Assembly: GCF_012650175.1 (NCBI RefSeq)
Contig: NZ_JAAILI010000034.1
Span: 1 to 64,000, forward strand
Direction: 5' to 3'
Source: Sphingomonas sp. S2M10
Lineage (GTDB): Bacteria; Pseudomonadota; Alphaproteobacteria; Sphingomonadales; Sphingomonadaceae
Length of the DNA stretch: 64,000 bases
This document shows, piece after piece, positions 1-8,569 of this stretch. Both the position numbers and the translations under genes were made by a program. How positions within the stretch are numbered: position 1 is the stretch's first letter; every line of letters begins with the position of its first letter. The notes beneath the pieces are model-generated. The model was given only the letters and a program-made list of their open reading frames with translations. It searched no databases and was not told where the DNA came from.

Positions 1-2
1 AG

Positions 3-41
3 CGGGATGCGAGCCTGATGGAGTGGCTGGATACCCTGTGA
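3..41 (+). CDS. C-terminal tail of a tyrosine recombinase (partial)
   Basis: The frame starting at base 3 reads RDASLMEWLDTL followed by TGA. This resembles the extreme C-terminus of transposon-type tyrosine recombinases, which commonly end in a Trp/Phe-Leu-x-x-Leu stretch. Only 12 codons are visible, so the call rests on this weak resemblance plus the palindromic arms just downstream. Confidence 0.4.
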   Translation, partial: RDASLMEWLDTL

Positions 42-85
42 AATAATGCGAAGGTCGTGGTGACAAGTGCCCTTGCTTTGCGGGC

Positions 86-2284
86 CTACACCGCGTTCCT
101 TCGCATTATCGCTTCCTCGCGATAAGCGCTCTTATGCGCAGCTGCGCATAAGATCGCCCACGCGTCCGCATAGGTGTCGTAGATCTCGATCTGCGCGGCG
201 GTCAGCTCATGGCGCATAATGTCATATTCGACACCTGCGAAGCTCAGTGCGCGGGCCATGTAGAGGCCGGTGGCCTTGAGATCGCGCGCGACCAGCTCCA
301 TCGCGGCGATCCCGCCTTTGCTGATGCTGCTGATGAACTGCTCCCGGTCGGGGAAGGCGGTCCCTGGGCCCCAGAGCCCCAGTCGGACCGCATAAGCGAG
401 GTTGTTGACGACAGAGGCGCCGGTGGCTGAAGCATAGAGGACGCGGGCCGCGGGCAATTGGTTCTGGAGGAGCACGCCGCAGATTCCCTGCTGGGATCCA
501 TCCTTGGTGCCGAGAGCGCCCTCCCCACCCGCAACGCCGCCCATCTCGTGGGCCTCGTCGAAGGCGATGACACCGTCAAAATCGGCCCCGGCCCAGTCAA
601 CCAGCTGCTTCAGGCGACCGTAGTCACCACGCATCGAACGCAGCGTCGGATAGCTGACGAACAGCACGCCCTGGTCGAGGCTGATCGGCTCATCGATCTT
701 CCAGTTGGAGATGGGCTGAATGTCGCCGTTAAGGCCGCCAAGGGCCGTCCAGTCGCGTCGCGCGTCTTCGAGGAGCGGCGCATTCTTCGAGACCCAGATG
801 TTGCGGCGGCGGCCCTGGAGCCAGTTGTCGAGGATGCAGGCCGCGATTTGACGACCCTTCCCCGCCCCCGTGCCGTCGCCCAGGAAGAAGCCCTTACGAT
901 AGGAATGGCCGTCTTCGGCCAGCACGAGGCCGACACCTTCCTTGTCGGGTCTGAAAGTGCCTGGGATCCACTGGGTCCAGGCATGCCCCGCGTAGACGAC
1001 CGTCTCGAGTTGGGAGGCGGAGAGCAGCCGCTCGGCGACGGTGCGCTCGGGCAGCGCCGGCACATACTCTGGGACCGGCGCCGGGATCGAGCCCATGGCG
1101 ACAGATTCGACGAGCGGCGTTGGATGCTCGCCAGCGCTCGCGAAGCTGATACGGCTCGGTCGATATGGAAGATAGACGCCGCTCTGCTCGAGCAGCGGCG
1201 CCGGCGTCTCAAGTTTCGCATATTCGACGGGGAGCACGTGGTTGCGTGCCGGGGCATGGTAGGCGCGGGGCGCCGGACGGCTGCTTTTGACGGCCCGGAA
1301 GAGCGAAACTCCACCTGAGCGCTTCGGCGCCGACGCTCCGCGATCGGGCTTCGCCGACGATCGTTCGGGGATGATCAGGATATCGAGCAGCTCGGCAACG
1401 GACGAACGCTGGATGAGCGCGGGGGGCGACCGGCCGGGGACCTTGTCGATGACAAACAACCGCACGGCGATCGAAGTCCCATGCTTCAGGTAGCACTTCT
1501 CGAGACGGACGGCCGCCAGGACGCTCACGTCGCGCAGGATCGTCTCATATTGCTCACGCATGCGTGCGCTCGGGCCAAACCAATCGGGCATGATGGCAAC
1601 GAGCCGGCCGCCCGGTTGAAGACGGCGCAGCGCCGCTTGCAGATGACGGACTGCGGCATAGTCGTCGGCGCCGCGGCCGACCGACCTCGAAAAGGGCGGG
1701 TTCATCAGGATGAGGGTTGGTCGATCGACGCTTGCGAGGGTGGAATTGATGGTCGCACCATCGTGCCCGGTGATCGATGCTGAGGGGAAAGCCGCCTTCA
1801 ATCGGCCACGGCGGAGCGGATCGAGCTCGTTCAGATGGAGCGATTCGACGTGACGGAGCTGCGCGACCAATAGGCCGTTACCCGCGCTCGGCTCGAGCAC
1901 GATGTCGTCGGGCTGGACGTTGGCGAGAAGCGTCATAACCGCAGCGATGTCGACAGGTGTCGAGAATTGCTGCCATTCGATCTGATCCTCGCTGCGAACC
2001 GTCTGAGTGGGCAGGCGATCGGACAAATCGATCAGCGCGCGGACGTCGCCGAACGCCGCAATTTTTTGGGCGCTCGACTGAAGATGGATGGCAAGGGCAT
2101 GCTCGAGGAGTTCAAAGCTGGCGCGTTGTGTCCAGCGACCGTCGGCATCAGAACCGCCGAAGGCCTTGGTCATCGCGTCGTTGAGGTGACGACGCTGAAT
2201 GGCCTCGTCGGAGCGCAGACGGGGTAGAAGGAGGCGCACGGCCTCGCGCTCAGCCTGGGCGGCCGCTTCGAAGAGATCGGACAT
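86..2284 (-). pseudogene. methyltransferase / strawberry-notch-type helicase, 3' truncated
   Basis: Plasmid-borne protein with an N-terminal adenine-methyltransferase-like fold (EPSAGNG about residues 145-151 and NPPF about 209-212, counted from an upstream start at 2326) followed by the first half of a superfamily-2 helicase: Walker A GDGTGAGKG about 483-491, DEAH 590-593 and an SAT-like motif near 633. Family members are usually about twice as long and carry a second RecA-like lobe, absent here. The last about 20 codons, from LCAAAHKSA onward, are translated from the mobile-element end. The start at 2284 is preferred because GGAG lies 9 nt upstream; 2326 is possible. Very probably inactive as a helicase. 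It is the third gene after repA on this strand. Confidence 0.8.
131..152. repeat. 22-bp perfect palindrome at element end
   Basis: Each half is TGCGCATAAG-like and the whole 22 bp equals its own reverse complement. It shares a TGCG-ATAA core with the arms at 43-54 and 99-110 and marks the last bases before the interrupted gene resumes. A recombinase binding site is the likely role. Confidence 0.6.
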
Positions 2285-2365
2285 GGGTGTGGTCTCCAGA
2301 GTGGGCTGCACCCTCGGCAGCGACACCCTTTCGATCCCCCTCCCCTCTCCTCCGGCGCTTCGCGC

Positions 2366-3220
2366 CTAGACGCGGCTCTGCTGCGCTCGGGCATCGAGCG
2401 CCTTTGCCCAATCCTTGTAGATTGGCGGCGGGGGCGCGCGTTCGATGATGAGGCCCGACCGGGCGTAATGCGCTTGGGCACTTTCGGCTGCCCTGTGCCC
2501 TTCGGAATCGTTGTCCTCGGCGACCAGGAGCGTTGTGACCGTGGGCGGAATGACGAGCTGGTTGAGCCGACGTGCGCCGAGTGAAGCCCAGCACGGGAGG
2601 TTGCTCAGGCGCGCGAAAGCGTCGGCCGTCTCAAAGCCCTCGGCGATGGCAAGGGTGTTGCCCCCTGCCCCGCCCCGCCAAGCGCCGTGCCCCGGGGCGC
2701 CAAGCATGACCTTGCGCGTGTAATGGGCGGTGTCGGGGTTCAGGAATATGCGTTGAATTGCGACCAGACGGTTTCCCTCGCGCACCGCTACCAGGAGAGC
2801 GGGTTCGAAGATCGTCTTCGGCTTGGGCAGGTAAGGGCAACGCGGATGGAAGCGAAGATCGCGTGGTGGTGGGAGGAGGTTCCGGCACTGGAGGTAGCGC
2901 TCGGCAAGGGTGCCCGGAACGTCGACCGCCTCATTCCAGATTCTTTCGACGTTCATCGGCCGCGGCGAGTCCGCCAAGGCGGGTGGCGGATAATGGCGAC
3001 CCGGGCGAACAAGGCGCAGTTCACGCAGGACGTCTTCGCGCGAGCATCCTGCGAAACAGGTGACGAGAATGCCGCGATCCCCTTGCCGAATCGACAAGCT
3101 TGGATCGCGATCGCTGTGTGCGGGACAGCGGCACATCGCGACATTGCCGCTCCACGTGCCGCCCAGGGCCCCGACAATGTCGACTATCTCCTGCGATGGC
3201 CGTCTGGCTGTAAGCGGCAT
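2366..3220 (-). CDS. Toprim / DUF7146-type plasmid protein
   Basis: A 284-residue primase-like protein. The N-terminus has a CHC2-type zinc-finger pattern (C32, H35, C55, C59). The C-terminal half has Toprim signatures: IAEGFETADAF, with the conserved Glu, about residues 187-198, and VAEDND near 230, giving the acidic metal site. Such proteins sit beside repA on many alphaproteobacterial plasmids and are presumed to act in plasmid DNA replication or transfer. No helicase domain is present, so it is not a complete DnaG or P4-type primase. It lies 116 bp downstream of repA and 81 bp upstream of the helicase remnant in the same direction, so it is probably co-transcribed. Confidence 0.8.
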   Translation of the reverse strand: MPLTARRPSQEIVDIVGALGGTWSGNVAMCRCPAHSDRDPSLSIRQGDRGILVTCFAGCSREDVLRELRLVRPGRHYPPPALADSPRPMNVERIWNEAVDVPGTLAERYLQCRNLLPPPRDLRFHPRCPYLPKPKTIFEPALLVAVREGNRLVAIQRIFLNPDTAHYTRKVMLGAPGHGAWRGGAGGNTLAIAEGFETADAFARLSNLPCWASLGARRLNQLVIPPTVTTLLVAEDNDSEGHRAAESAQAHYARSGLIIERAPPPPIYKDWAKALDARAQQSRV

Positions 3221-3323
3221 AATTCTACCTCCTGCTTACACGCTCGGCCCCTCCTTTCCTCTTTTCGGTCGGTCTGAGACTTGGAGACAGATTCAGCCTG
3301 CGCTCGCCTCAACGCGAACGGCT

Positions 3324-3337
3324 CGGAGATCATCGGT
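3324..3337 (+). repeat. isolated iteron copy at the repA stop codon
   Basis: CGGAGATCATCGGT, identical to the origin copies at 5028-5041 and 5090-5103, overlaps the last base of the repA stop codon, 1.5 kb away from the main cluster. Confidence 0.8.
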
Positions 3338-4641
3338 TAGTCGTCGCTTCGATTCGCGCGGCGTTCAGCATAGGCGACGACGAACTTCTCCCAGATCCGC
3401 AGCCACTCTGAATCGGTGCGCGGCCGGCTAAAATCGGGGCATCCCTTGCGGAATGCAGCCGCCATGTCATCCACTGACCACGGATGGCCCTTGGTCAGCG
3501 CGATCTGGCGGAAGACGGCCTCACGCGTGCCGTATGAGAGAGACCCGGCGGGGAACGGAAGAGTCGGCGCATCGTCCTTCGCGGGCGCGGACTTCGCTGC
3601 ATGGGCCGGTTTGACCGATGATCTCGGTGCCGTTTTCGGAGCCTCGCCCCCGACGAGTCGAAGGTGCGGCCCCACGAGCTTGCGCTCCAGCGGTGCCGGT
3701 GACGGATGAAGAATGACCTTCCGCCCGGAGAGATCGACATTTGCGTTGGGATAGACCGCCGACACGATCTGCATGGTTTCGCGGACGGTCTGTCGGAAGC
3801 GCTTGCTGTCGGCCTCGTTGCCAAGGTGCTTGGCGAGCTGGTCCCATGAGATAACCTGGCCCTTGTCGGATCCAATCCGCGGGAGTCGGTAGGCAAGGTA
3901 AGTGTAGAGATCGAGCGCCGTTGGCGTACCCTTGAGCTCGCGGATGGCGATCTCATTGAGTGGCACGGCATGGTCGATGAGGTGCGAGTAGAACGCCTCG
4001 GACATACGGATTTCGCGCGCGAATGAGCCGTTCTTGTCGAGCGAACCGGCATATTCGTTGGAAATCTTGACGTCCCGGACAGCGAAGGCGTTGTCTTCCG
4101 TGTCGGTGCCGTCCCAGCGGATCTGCCACTCGCACGCCAGCAGCCGATCCACCTGCTCTCGCATCAGGTTGGCCGTCCCGCGTGGTCCATAAGACACGGT
4201 CTGGTAGCCAAGGCGGCGCATCCACTCGGTGAAATTGCGGCCAAGATAAACGTCCCGCGATTGCTTCATGACCGCCTGAGAGAGGAGGTAGATCAGGGCA
4301 ACGCGTGGATAGGCGCCATAAGGCACACCAAGGCTTCGCATGACGGACTTGCCGTCGACATTCTGAAGCACTGGCCTGGGATTGATGGCCAGCGCATATT
4401 TGCCGTCCTCACGGACGATGGGCTGAGTGTCGTCCTTGGGCCGCTTGGTTGGCAGCGACATCGCACAAAGCGCGGAGTGGAGGAAGGCAGGAACCGGTTC
4501 TTCGTCCTGGACGCGCAGGAATGCGTCCAAGGTGAGCTGGGTGCCGGCGGTGGTGGCGAGCTTGCGGACGCTCTCCTCGCCGCCGTTGAGCATGGCTAGT
4601 GCGTACTGATGCCCCAGCGGCCTATGCTGATCCCCATTCAT
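3337..4641 (-). CDS. repA: plasmid replication initiator RepA
   Basis: A 434-residue protein of the RepA_C type that initiates iteron-controlled plasmid replication. The central part (SLGVPYGAYPRVALIYLLSQ, then FTEWMRRLGY and a winged-helix-like stretch) matches this family. The start at 4641 is chosen over 4692 because a GGGGGGAAGGG ribosome site lies just before it. The gene is divergent from parA across the origin. Iteron copies also occur at its stop codon (3324-3337) and inside the coding sequence (3614-3628), which is unusual. The C-terminal about 90 residues are Lys/Ala/Pro-rich followed by a short conserved tail. Confidence 0.9.
   Translation of the reverse strand: MNGDQHRPLGHQYALAMLNGGEESVRKLATTAGTQLTLDAFLRVQDEEPVPAFLHSALCAMSLPTKRPKDDTQPIVREDGKYALAINPRPVLQNVDGKSVMRSLGVPYGAYPRVALIYLLSQAVMKQSRDVYLGRNFTEWMRRLGYQTVSYGPRGTANLMREQVDRLLACEWQIRWDGTDTEDNAFAVRDVKISNEYAGSLDKNGSFAREIRMSEAFYSHLIDHAVPLNEIAIRELKGTPTALDLYTYLAYRLPRIGSDKGQVISWDQLAKHLGNEADSKRFRQTVRETMQIVSAVYPNANVDLSGRKVILHPSPAPLERKLVGPHLRLVGGEAPKTAPRSSVKPAHAAKSAPAKDDAPTLPFPAGSLSYGTREAVFRQIALTKGHPWSVDDMAAAFRKGCPDFSRPRTDSEWLRIWEKFVVAYAERRANRSDD
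3614..3628 (-). repeat. iteron copy inside repA
   Basis: ACCGATGATCTCGGT is the reverse complement of the origin iteron ACCGAGATCATCGGT (copy at 4945-4959), embedded in the repA coding sequence. Confidence 0.75.
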
Positions 4642-4762
4642 GGTCTGCCCTTCCCCCCGAATCGACCGGGGGCTGTGATGGGCATGTCTCAACAGGTTTG
4701 AGGCGTGAAATCAACCCCGTTGGCAGTTTGGGAGGGGAAAAGGCCGCGAGAGTTGCAGAAAC

Positions 4763-4777
4763 ACCGATGATGTCGGT
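4763..4777 (-). repeat. inverted, one-mismatch iteron in repA leader
   Basis: ACCGATGATGTCGGT differs at one position from the reverse complement of the origin iteron and lies about 120 bp upstream of the repA start. It is a candidate autoregulatory operator. Confidence 0.55.
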
Positions 4778-4830
4778 GCCGTTCTGCGCCCTCCCCCTGC
4801 CCTCCTTCACCCAAAATCGAAAAATCAAAA

Positions 4831-4844
4831 CGATTCGCGAATCG
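4831..4844. promoter_or_regulatory. 14-bp palindrome in A/T-rich stretch
   Basis: CGATTCGCGAATCG is a perfect palindrome flanked by AAAA and GTTTTTT. Its position between the iterons and repA suggests an operator or a strand-opening element; function is unknown. Confidence 0.5.
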
Positions 4845-4883
4845 GTTTTTTATAGGGTGATTCTAGTAATAGGTATGGGCTCT

Positions 4884-5103
4884 GAGATCATCGGTCGGCT
4901 CGCACCGAGATCATCGCTGATACGCACCGAGATCATCGCAAAGTACCGAGATCATCGGTGGTTATCCACAGGTAGCCGTTTGTCGCCACAATCCCAGCGC
5001 CAGACTTTGCAGCAACACGCAAAGGCACGGAGATCATCGGTCGCAGCCGCCGCCGATTGGCCAGAAAGCGCGCACATGCGCAAGGGGCTCGGAGATCATC
5101 GGT
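4884..5103 (+). repeat. six RepA iterons
   Basis: Direct copies of GAGATCATCGGT or GAGATCATCGC at 4884-4895, 4904-4918, 4926-4939, 4945-4959, 5028-5041 and 5090-5103. Spacing is tight (about 20 nt) for the first four and wider for the last two. Confidence 0.9.
4962..4970 (+). promoter_or_regulatory. DnaA box
   Basis: TTATCCACA, a perfect consensus DnaA box, sits 3 nt after the fourth iteron, supporting an origin that recruits host DnaA. Confidence 0.85.
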
Positions 5104-5189
5104 CAACTTGTAAGTCTGGTGGCCATTTCCTTGCTCGAAACTGCCAACGTGGCTATCATGGCGCATCAAACCCACAGAAGCGGACTGAG

Positions 5190-6392
5190 ATGGCTACCGA
5201 CCCCTCCCTAGCACAGCCGGACGACCTCATCGAAGGTGGTCTGGACGTGCTCCACAGAAAGTCGTTGACGATCCTCAAGCGCATTCGTGACAGCGCGGTT
5301 GATCCCGAAACCGGTCAGAAGAAGGGTCCGACCTTCCCGATTTCGAAAGCTGCTGCACTGGTCGGGCGGACGGCATCTGCTGTCCGGGAAGCGGAGCGCG
5401 ACGGCCGCCTCCCCGCTCGAGGGCGGACGGGCTCCGGGCATAGGCTGCAGTATACGCTCGAAGAGCTTGATCATATGCGCGAGGTGTTTGGAACGCGTCC
5501 CTGGCGCGAGCCAACCGATACCCCGGCGATCATCTCGGTCTGCAACTTCAAGGGGGGCGTCGGCAAGTCGACGATCGCGCTGCATCTCGCCCAGCATTTT
5601 GCCATCAAGGGCTACCGGGTCCTGTTCATCGACTGCGACAGCCAGGCGTCTTCAACCATGATGTTCGGCTATCGCCCCGACGTGGACCTCGACGAGGAAG
5701 ACACGCTTTACGGGCATTTTCACAATCCGGAGCTGCTTGGCGTTCGCAAGATTATCCGCAAGACGCACTTTCACAACCTCCACCTGATCCCGTCGAACCT
5801 GCGACTTTATAATCTCGAGTATGAGATCGCCGGGCACATGGCGCGAAATCAGAACATGGAGATCATCGACCTGATCGCGCAGGCCATTGATGAGGTGGTC
5901 GATGACTATGACGTCGTGATCATGGACCCGCCGCCGGCATTGGGCATGGTGTCGATGGCTGTGCTCCAGGCCGCTAACTGCATGGTCATTCCGGTGCCGC
6001 CGAGCCTTGTCGACTTCGCCTCGACGGTATCTTTCATCGACATGACGCGAACGACGATGAAGCAGCTCGAGCAACTCGCGGGGCGGGGAAGGCCGGCCTA
6101 CAACTTCATCCGGCTGGTCGGCAGCCGCGTGGACGAGAGCAAGTCGATGCACCGGGAGATACTGTCGATGATGCGGCAGGTCTTCGGTGGCTCAATGACG
6201 CAGTCGGTGATGGTCACCAGCGCCGAAATCGACAATGCCAGCTCCAGGATGAAAACCGTTTTCGAACTCGACAAGCCCGTCACGTCGCACGAGGTCTACA
6301 ACCGCTGCATGAAGCATCTCAGCGACGTTTGCCAGGATATTGAGCAGGACGTTCTGCGCACCTGGGCGAGCAGGGCAGGGGGCCGAATTTAG
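5190..6392 (+). CDS. parA: ParA partition ATPase
   Basis: A 400-residue type Ia partition ATPase. An N-terminal MerR-like helix-turn-helix (about residues 45-100) is followed by the deviant Walker A KGGVGKST at 121-128, the CDSQAS switch at 149-154 and a Walker B-like VVIMDPPP further on. It positions plasmid copies with ParB and normally represses its own promoter through the N-terminal domain. The ATG at 5190 is preferred because upstream codons of the open frame run through the iterons and give no ParA-like sequence. It is followed by three parS-like sites and parB. Confidence 0.93.
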   Translation: MATDPSLAQPDDLIEGGLDVLHRKSLTILKRIRDSAVDPETGQKKGPTFPISKAAALVGRTASAVREAERDGRLPARGRTGSGHRLQYTLEELDHMREVFGTRPWREPTDTPAIISVCNFKGGVGKSTIALHLAQHFAIKGYRVLFIDCDSQASSTMMFGYRPDVDLDEEDTLYGHFHNPELLGVRKIIRKTHFHNLHLIPSNLRLYNLEYEIAGHMARNQNMEIIDLIAQAIDEVVDDYDVVIMDPPPALGMVSMAVLQAANCMVIPVPPSLVDFASTVSFIDMTRTTMKQLEQLAGRGRPAYNFIRLVGSRVDESKSMHREILSMMRQVFGGSMTQSVMVTSAEIDNASSRMKTVFELDKPVTSHEVYNRCMKHLSDVCQDIEQDVLRTWASRAGGRI

Positions 6393-6397
6393 GGAGA

Positions 6398-6413
6398 GTT
6401 GCCACGTGGCAAC
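6398..6413. promoter_or_regulatory. parS: parS-like site 1
   Basis: GTTGCCACGTGGCAAC, a perfect 16-bp palindrome, 6 nt after the parA stop codon. The same sequence recurs at 6591-6606. Confidence 0.8.
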
Positions 6414-6476
6414 TCCGATATTTCTCACGTCGGCGAGCACGGGCAATCGGGGAGTGAGACGAAGCCGGATCACCGA

Positions 6477-6492
6477 GTTGCCACGTGACAAC
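6477..6492. promoter_or_regulatory. parS: parS-like site 2 (one mismatch)
   Basis: GTTGCCACGTGACAAC differs at one base from sites 1 and 3. It lies between them in the parA-parB gap. Confidence 0.75.
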
Positions 6493-6590
6493 AAAGTGGA
6501 AGAACCCAATAGAAGCAATATGTTAGGTAGGAATACCATGTCAGATCGCACACGGCAGGAACGTCAGTGCAAGCGCCTGGGGGCGGCGCA

Positions 6591-6606
6591 GTTGCCACGT
6601 GGCAAC
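6591..6606. promoter_or_regulatory. parS: parS-like site 3
   Basis: Perfect copy of GTTGCCACGTGGCAAC, 54 nt before the chosen parB start. Three near-identical sites flanked by parA and parB are best read as the centromere. Confidence 0.8.
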
Positions 6607-6659
6607 TCTGGCCTGTTGGCACCCGTCGGCGAGGGCAAGAGAGAAGGAGAAACGGGCCG

Positions 6660-7637
6660 ATGAGCAAGGGCAACAAGGGCTTCGGCTCGATGTTCACAGA
6701 GGGGCTCGACGACGAGGAGAACCTCGATAAGGCGACCCCTGCGGACGGCATCATGGCAAGTCGCAGCCAGACGCTCGCGCGCATCGCGACGGGGAAAACG
6801 GTCGCCGACCGGACGGAGTGGGTCGATCCGGAGCGGTGCCGCCCATGGCGGATGCACAATCGCGATCTGGATCATTTGAACGAAGATAGCTGCCGCGATC
6901 TCATCGACTCCTTCCTCTCCGCCAAGAAGCAACGGATCCCCGCTATCGTTCGGCGTCTGAAAGATGACCCGAACTTCGACTTCGAGATCATCGCCGGCGT
7001 CCGCCGTTGGTGGACGGTGAAATGGCTGCGAGCGCATCACCACCCGGAGTTCGAGTATCTGGTGACGATCCAGAGTGTCACGGACGAGGAGGCGTTCCGG
7101 GTTTCAGATGTCGAGAACCGCTCGCGTAAGGACATCTCGGATTGGGAGCGGGCCAAGGAATATACGGTGGCGCTCGCGGAGTTCTACGAGGGCTCGCAGT
7201 CGCAGATGGCCGAGCATTTAAACCTTTCCAAGTCGTGGCTGAGCCGGCTTCTCGACGTTGCGCGCTTGCCCGAACCAGTTGTCGCGGCGTTCTCCGATAC
7301 GCACGACATCACGGTACGCGTCGCGCGTGACATCAAGCCGCTTACCGGAGATCCGAAGGCGCTGGCGAAGATGCGCGAAGAGGCTGAACGCATCGAGGAA
7401 GAGCGCAGCCAGAAAGGCTTGAAGCTGAGCGGGCCGGAAGTCGCGAAGCGGCTCGTGAAGGCGACTGTCGCGCCAGCCGTGAAGGCTGCCGCCGAGAAGG
7501 AGATCACCGGCAAGGGGGGCAAGGTCATCCTGCGCTATACGAAGGCGCGGGGAGGGGGGCTGACGATCAAGGTGCCGCCGAAGGCTGAGGCGTCGCCCGC
7601 CGAGCTTTTGAAGGCGATCGAGGGGCTGCTGTCGTAG
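6660..7637 (+). CDS. parB: ParB centromere-binding protein
   Basis: A 325-residue ParB-family protein that binds parS and stimulates ParA. The ParB/Srx-type domain shows FEIIAGVRRWWTVKWL (about 108-123) and an EN-x-x-R motif variant, DVENRSRKDISDWERA (about 150-165). A helix-turn-helix follows (SQMAEHLNLSKSWLSRLLDV, 181-200). The start at 6660 is supported by GGAG upstream and removes a segment that would be translated across parS site 3. The C-terminus is a Lys-rich dimerisation-type tail. Confidence 0.92.
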   Translation: MSKGNKGFGSMFTEGLDDEENLDKATPADGIMASRSQTLARIATGKTVADRTEWVDPERCRPWRMHNRDLDHLNEDSCRDLIDSFLSAKKQRIPAIVRRLKDDPNFDFEIIAGVRRWWTVKWLRAHHHPEFEYLVTIQSVTDEEAFRVSDVENRSRKDISDWERAKEYTVALAEFYEGSQSQMAEHLNLSKSWLSRLLDVARLPEPVVAAFSDTHDITVRVARDIKPLTGDPKALAKMREEAERIEEERSQKGLKLSGPEVAKRLVKATVAPAVKAAAEKEITGKGGKVILRYTKARGGGLTIKVPPKAEASPAELLKAIEGLLS

Positions 7638-7672
7638 GGTGATGGAGCGCGGCGTCTGGCGAGGTCGCCGCC

Positions 7673-8557
7673 TTATATGGCGTCCCGCTTATATTTGTCG
7701 GCGGTGCTCTGCGTCACGGAGTGGCGGCTTCGCAGGCCGAAGTTCGCGCGGATGAAGTCGCCGGCTTGACGCGTCCTCGCGCCTACGAACGCCTGGGCAT
7801 GTCCCACGGTCGACCGGTTCTGCCGCGTGATCAGTTCTCGCTCGGGTAGGCTCACGATCCGATTTGCCAGCGTAGTGGACCCGGCAGCAACGAAGAGGGT
7901 CTCCGGTCCGATCGGAAGAGTGACATAGGACGAGGCACTACCAAGCCAGGCGAAGCTGACCGGCACGTCGAGCGGCCAATCGGAGACGAACAATTCCCGG
8001 CGATTGTTCGTCTTGATTATGCGCCAGTCCATGTTGATGAACGCTCGTCCGCGATCCGCGTCGTCGATGACCAAGCGCAGGACTTCCATCTGAAGCGCGC
8101 TCACGGCCTCGGGCGGCAGCGCCCCATCTTCGCCGCGCAGCACGGACTTCGCGGCCTCTGCGCTTGCGAGAGCGCCGACGGCGTCCTTCATGCCGCGCAT
8201 ATCCAGCGGTGTCCGGAACCACAGCGACATGACGAACCGGCCCCAATCCGAGCATTGCGCGTCGCTGAGCGAGTTGACCTTGCCGTCGAGGAGCAGCGCG
8301 TGAACCTTAGCCGCAGCGTCATCGATCACCTGCATGAACAGGGTTTCCATCTGCTGGGCATGCTCGGGCGGGAACCCGATCGTCTTGTACAGGTCCCGCT
8401 CGAAGCAGACGCTCTTGGGTGATGCAGGACTGCTCTCGATCTCCCCGATCCGATTGCGCCGATAGCGCAGCAGGGTGTCGCCATCCTTCCACTGGTCGAG
8501 GAGGAACTGCGGGATGAAGTGATGCCGGGACGGAGGGTTCTGTGGCTTGGATTGCAC
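7673..8557 (-). CDS. DUF4238 family protein
   Basis: A 294-residue protein whose N-terminus (RHHFIPQFLLDQW, then LLRYRR) is the hallmark of the DUF4238 family. The biochemical role of the family is not established; members are common on plasmids and in defence-rich accessory regions. The start codon is GTG. The gene begins 12 nt after the stop of the upstream same-strand gene, suggesting translational coupling and a two-gene unit. Confidence 0.75.
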   Translation of the reverse strand: MQSKPQNPPSRHHFIPQFLLDQWKDGDTLLRYRRNRIGEIESSPASPKSVCFERDLYKTIGFPPEHAQQMETLFMQVIDDAAAKVHALLLDGKVNSLSDAQCSDWGRFVMSLWFRTPLDMRGMKDAVGALASAEAAKSVLRGEDGALPPEAVSALQMEVLRLVIDDADRGRAFINMDWRIIKTNNRRELFVSDWPLDVPVSFAWLGSASSYVTLPIGPETLFVAAGSTTLANRIVSLPERELITRQNRSTVGHAQAFVGARTRQAGDFIRANFGLRSRHSVTQSTADKYKRDAI

Positions 8558-8569
8558 GGTGTCTGTGGT

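Larger units (their letters stand above)
1..152. mobile_element. right end of a tyrosine-recombinase (RIT-like) element
   Basis: The left edge of the window carries the last codons of a probable tyrosine recombinase (3-41), then a 12-bp inverted repeat (ataatgcgaagg about 43-54 against ccttcgcattat about 99-110), then a perfect 22-bp palindrome at 131-152. Immediately after 152 the sequence becomes a normal methyltransferase/helicase reading frame, so 152/153 is read as the insertion junction. Paired palindromic arms beside recombinase genes are known for recombinase-in-trio elements; assignment to that class is inference because the recombinase bodies lie outside the window. Confidence 0.55.
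4642..5189. other. plasmid origin and divergent repA/parA control region
   Basis: This 548-bp gap between repA and parA carries six direct iterons, one perfect DnaA box, an A/T-rich stretch (about 4810-4875) containing a 14-bp palindrome, and an inverted, slightly degenerate iteron at 4763-4777 next to the repA leader. Together these are the parts expected of an iteron-type origin. The inverted copy near repA may serve in RepA autorepression; that part is inference. Confidence 0.85.

Noticed and set aside
4599..5189. N-terminal extension of the ParA frame
   Set aside because: It would translate the iterons and DnaA box; ParA homology begins at the ATG at 5190.
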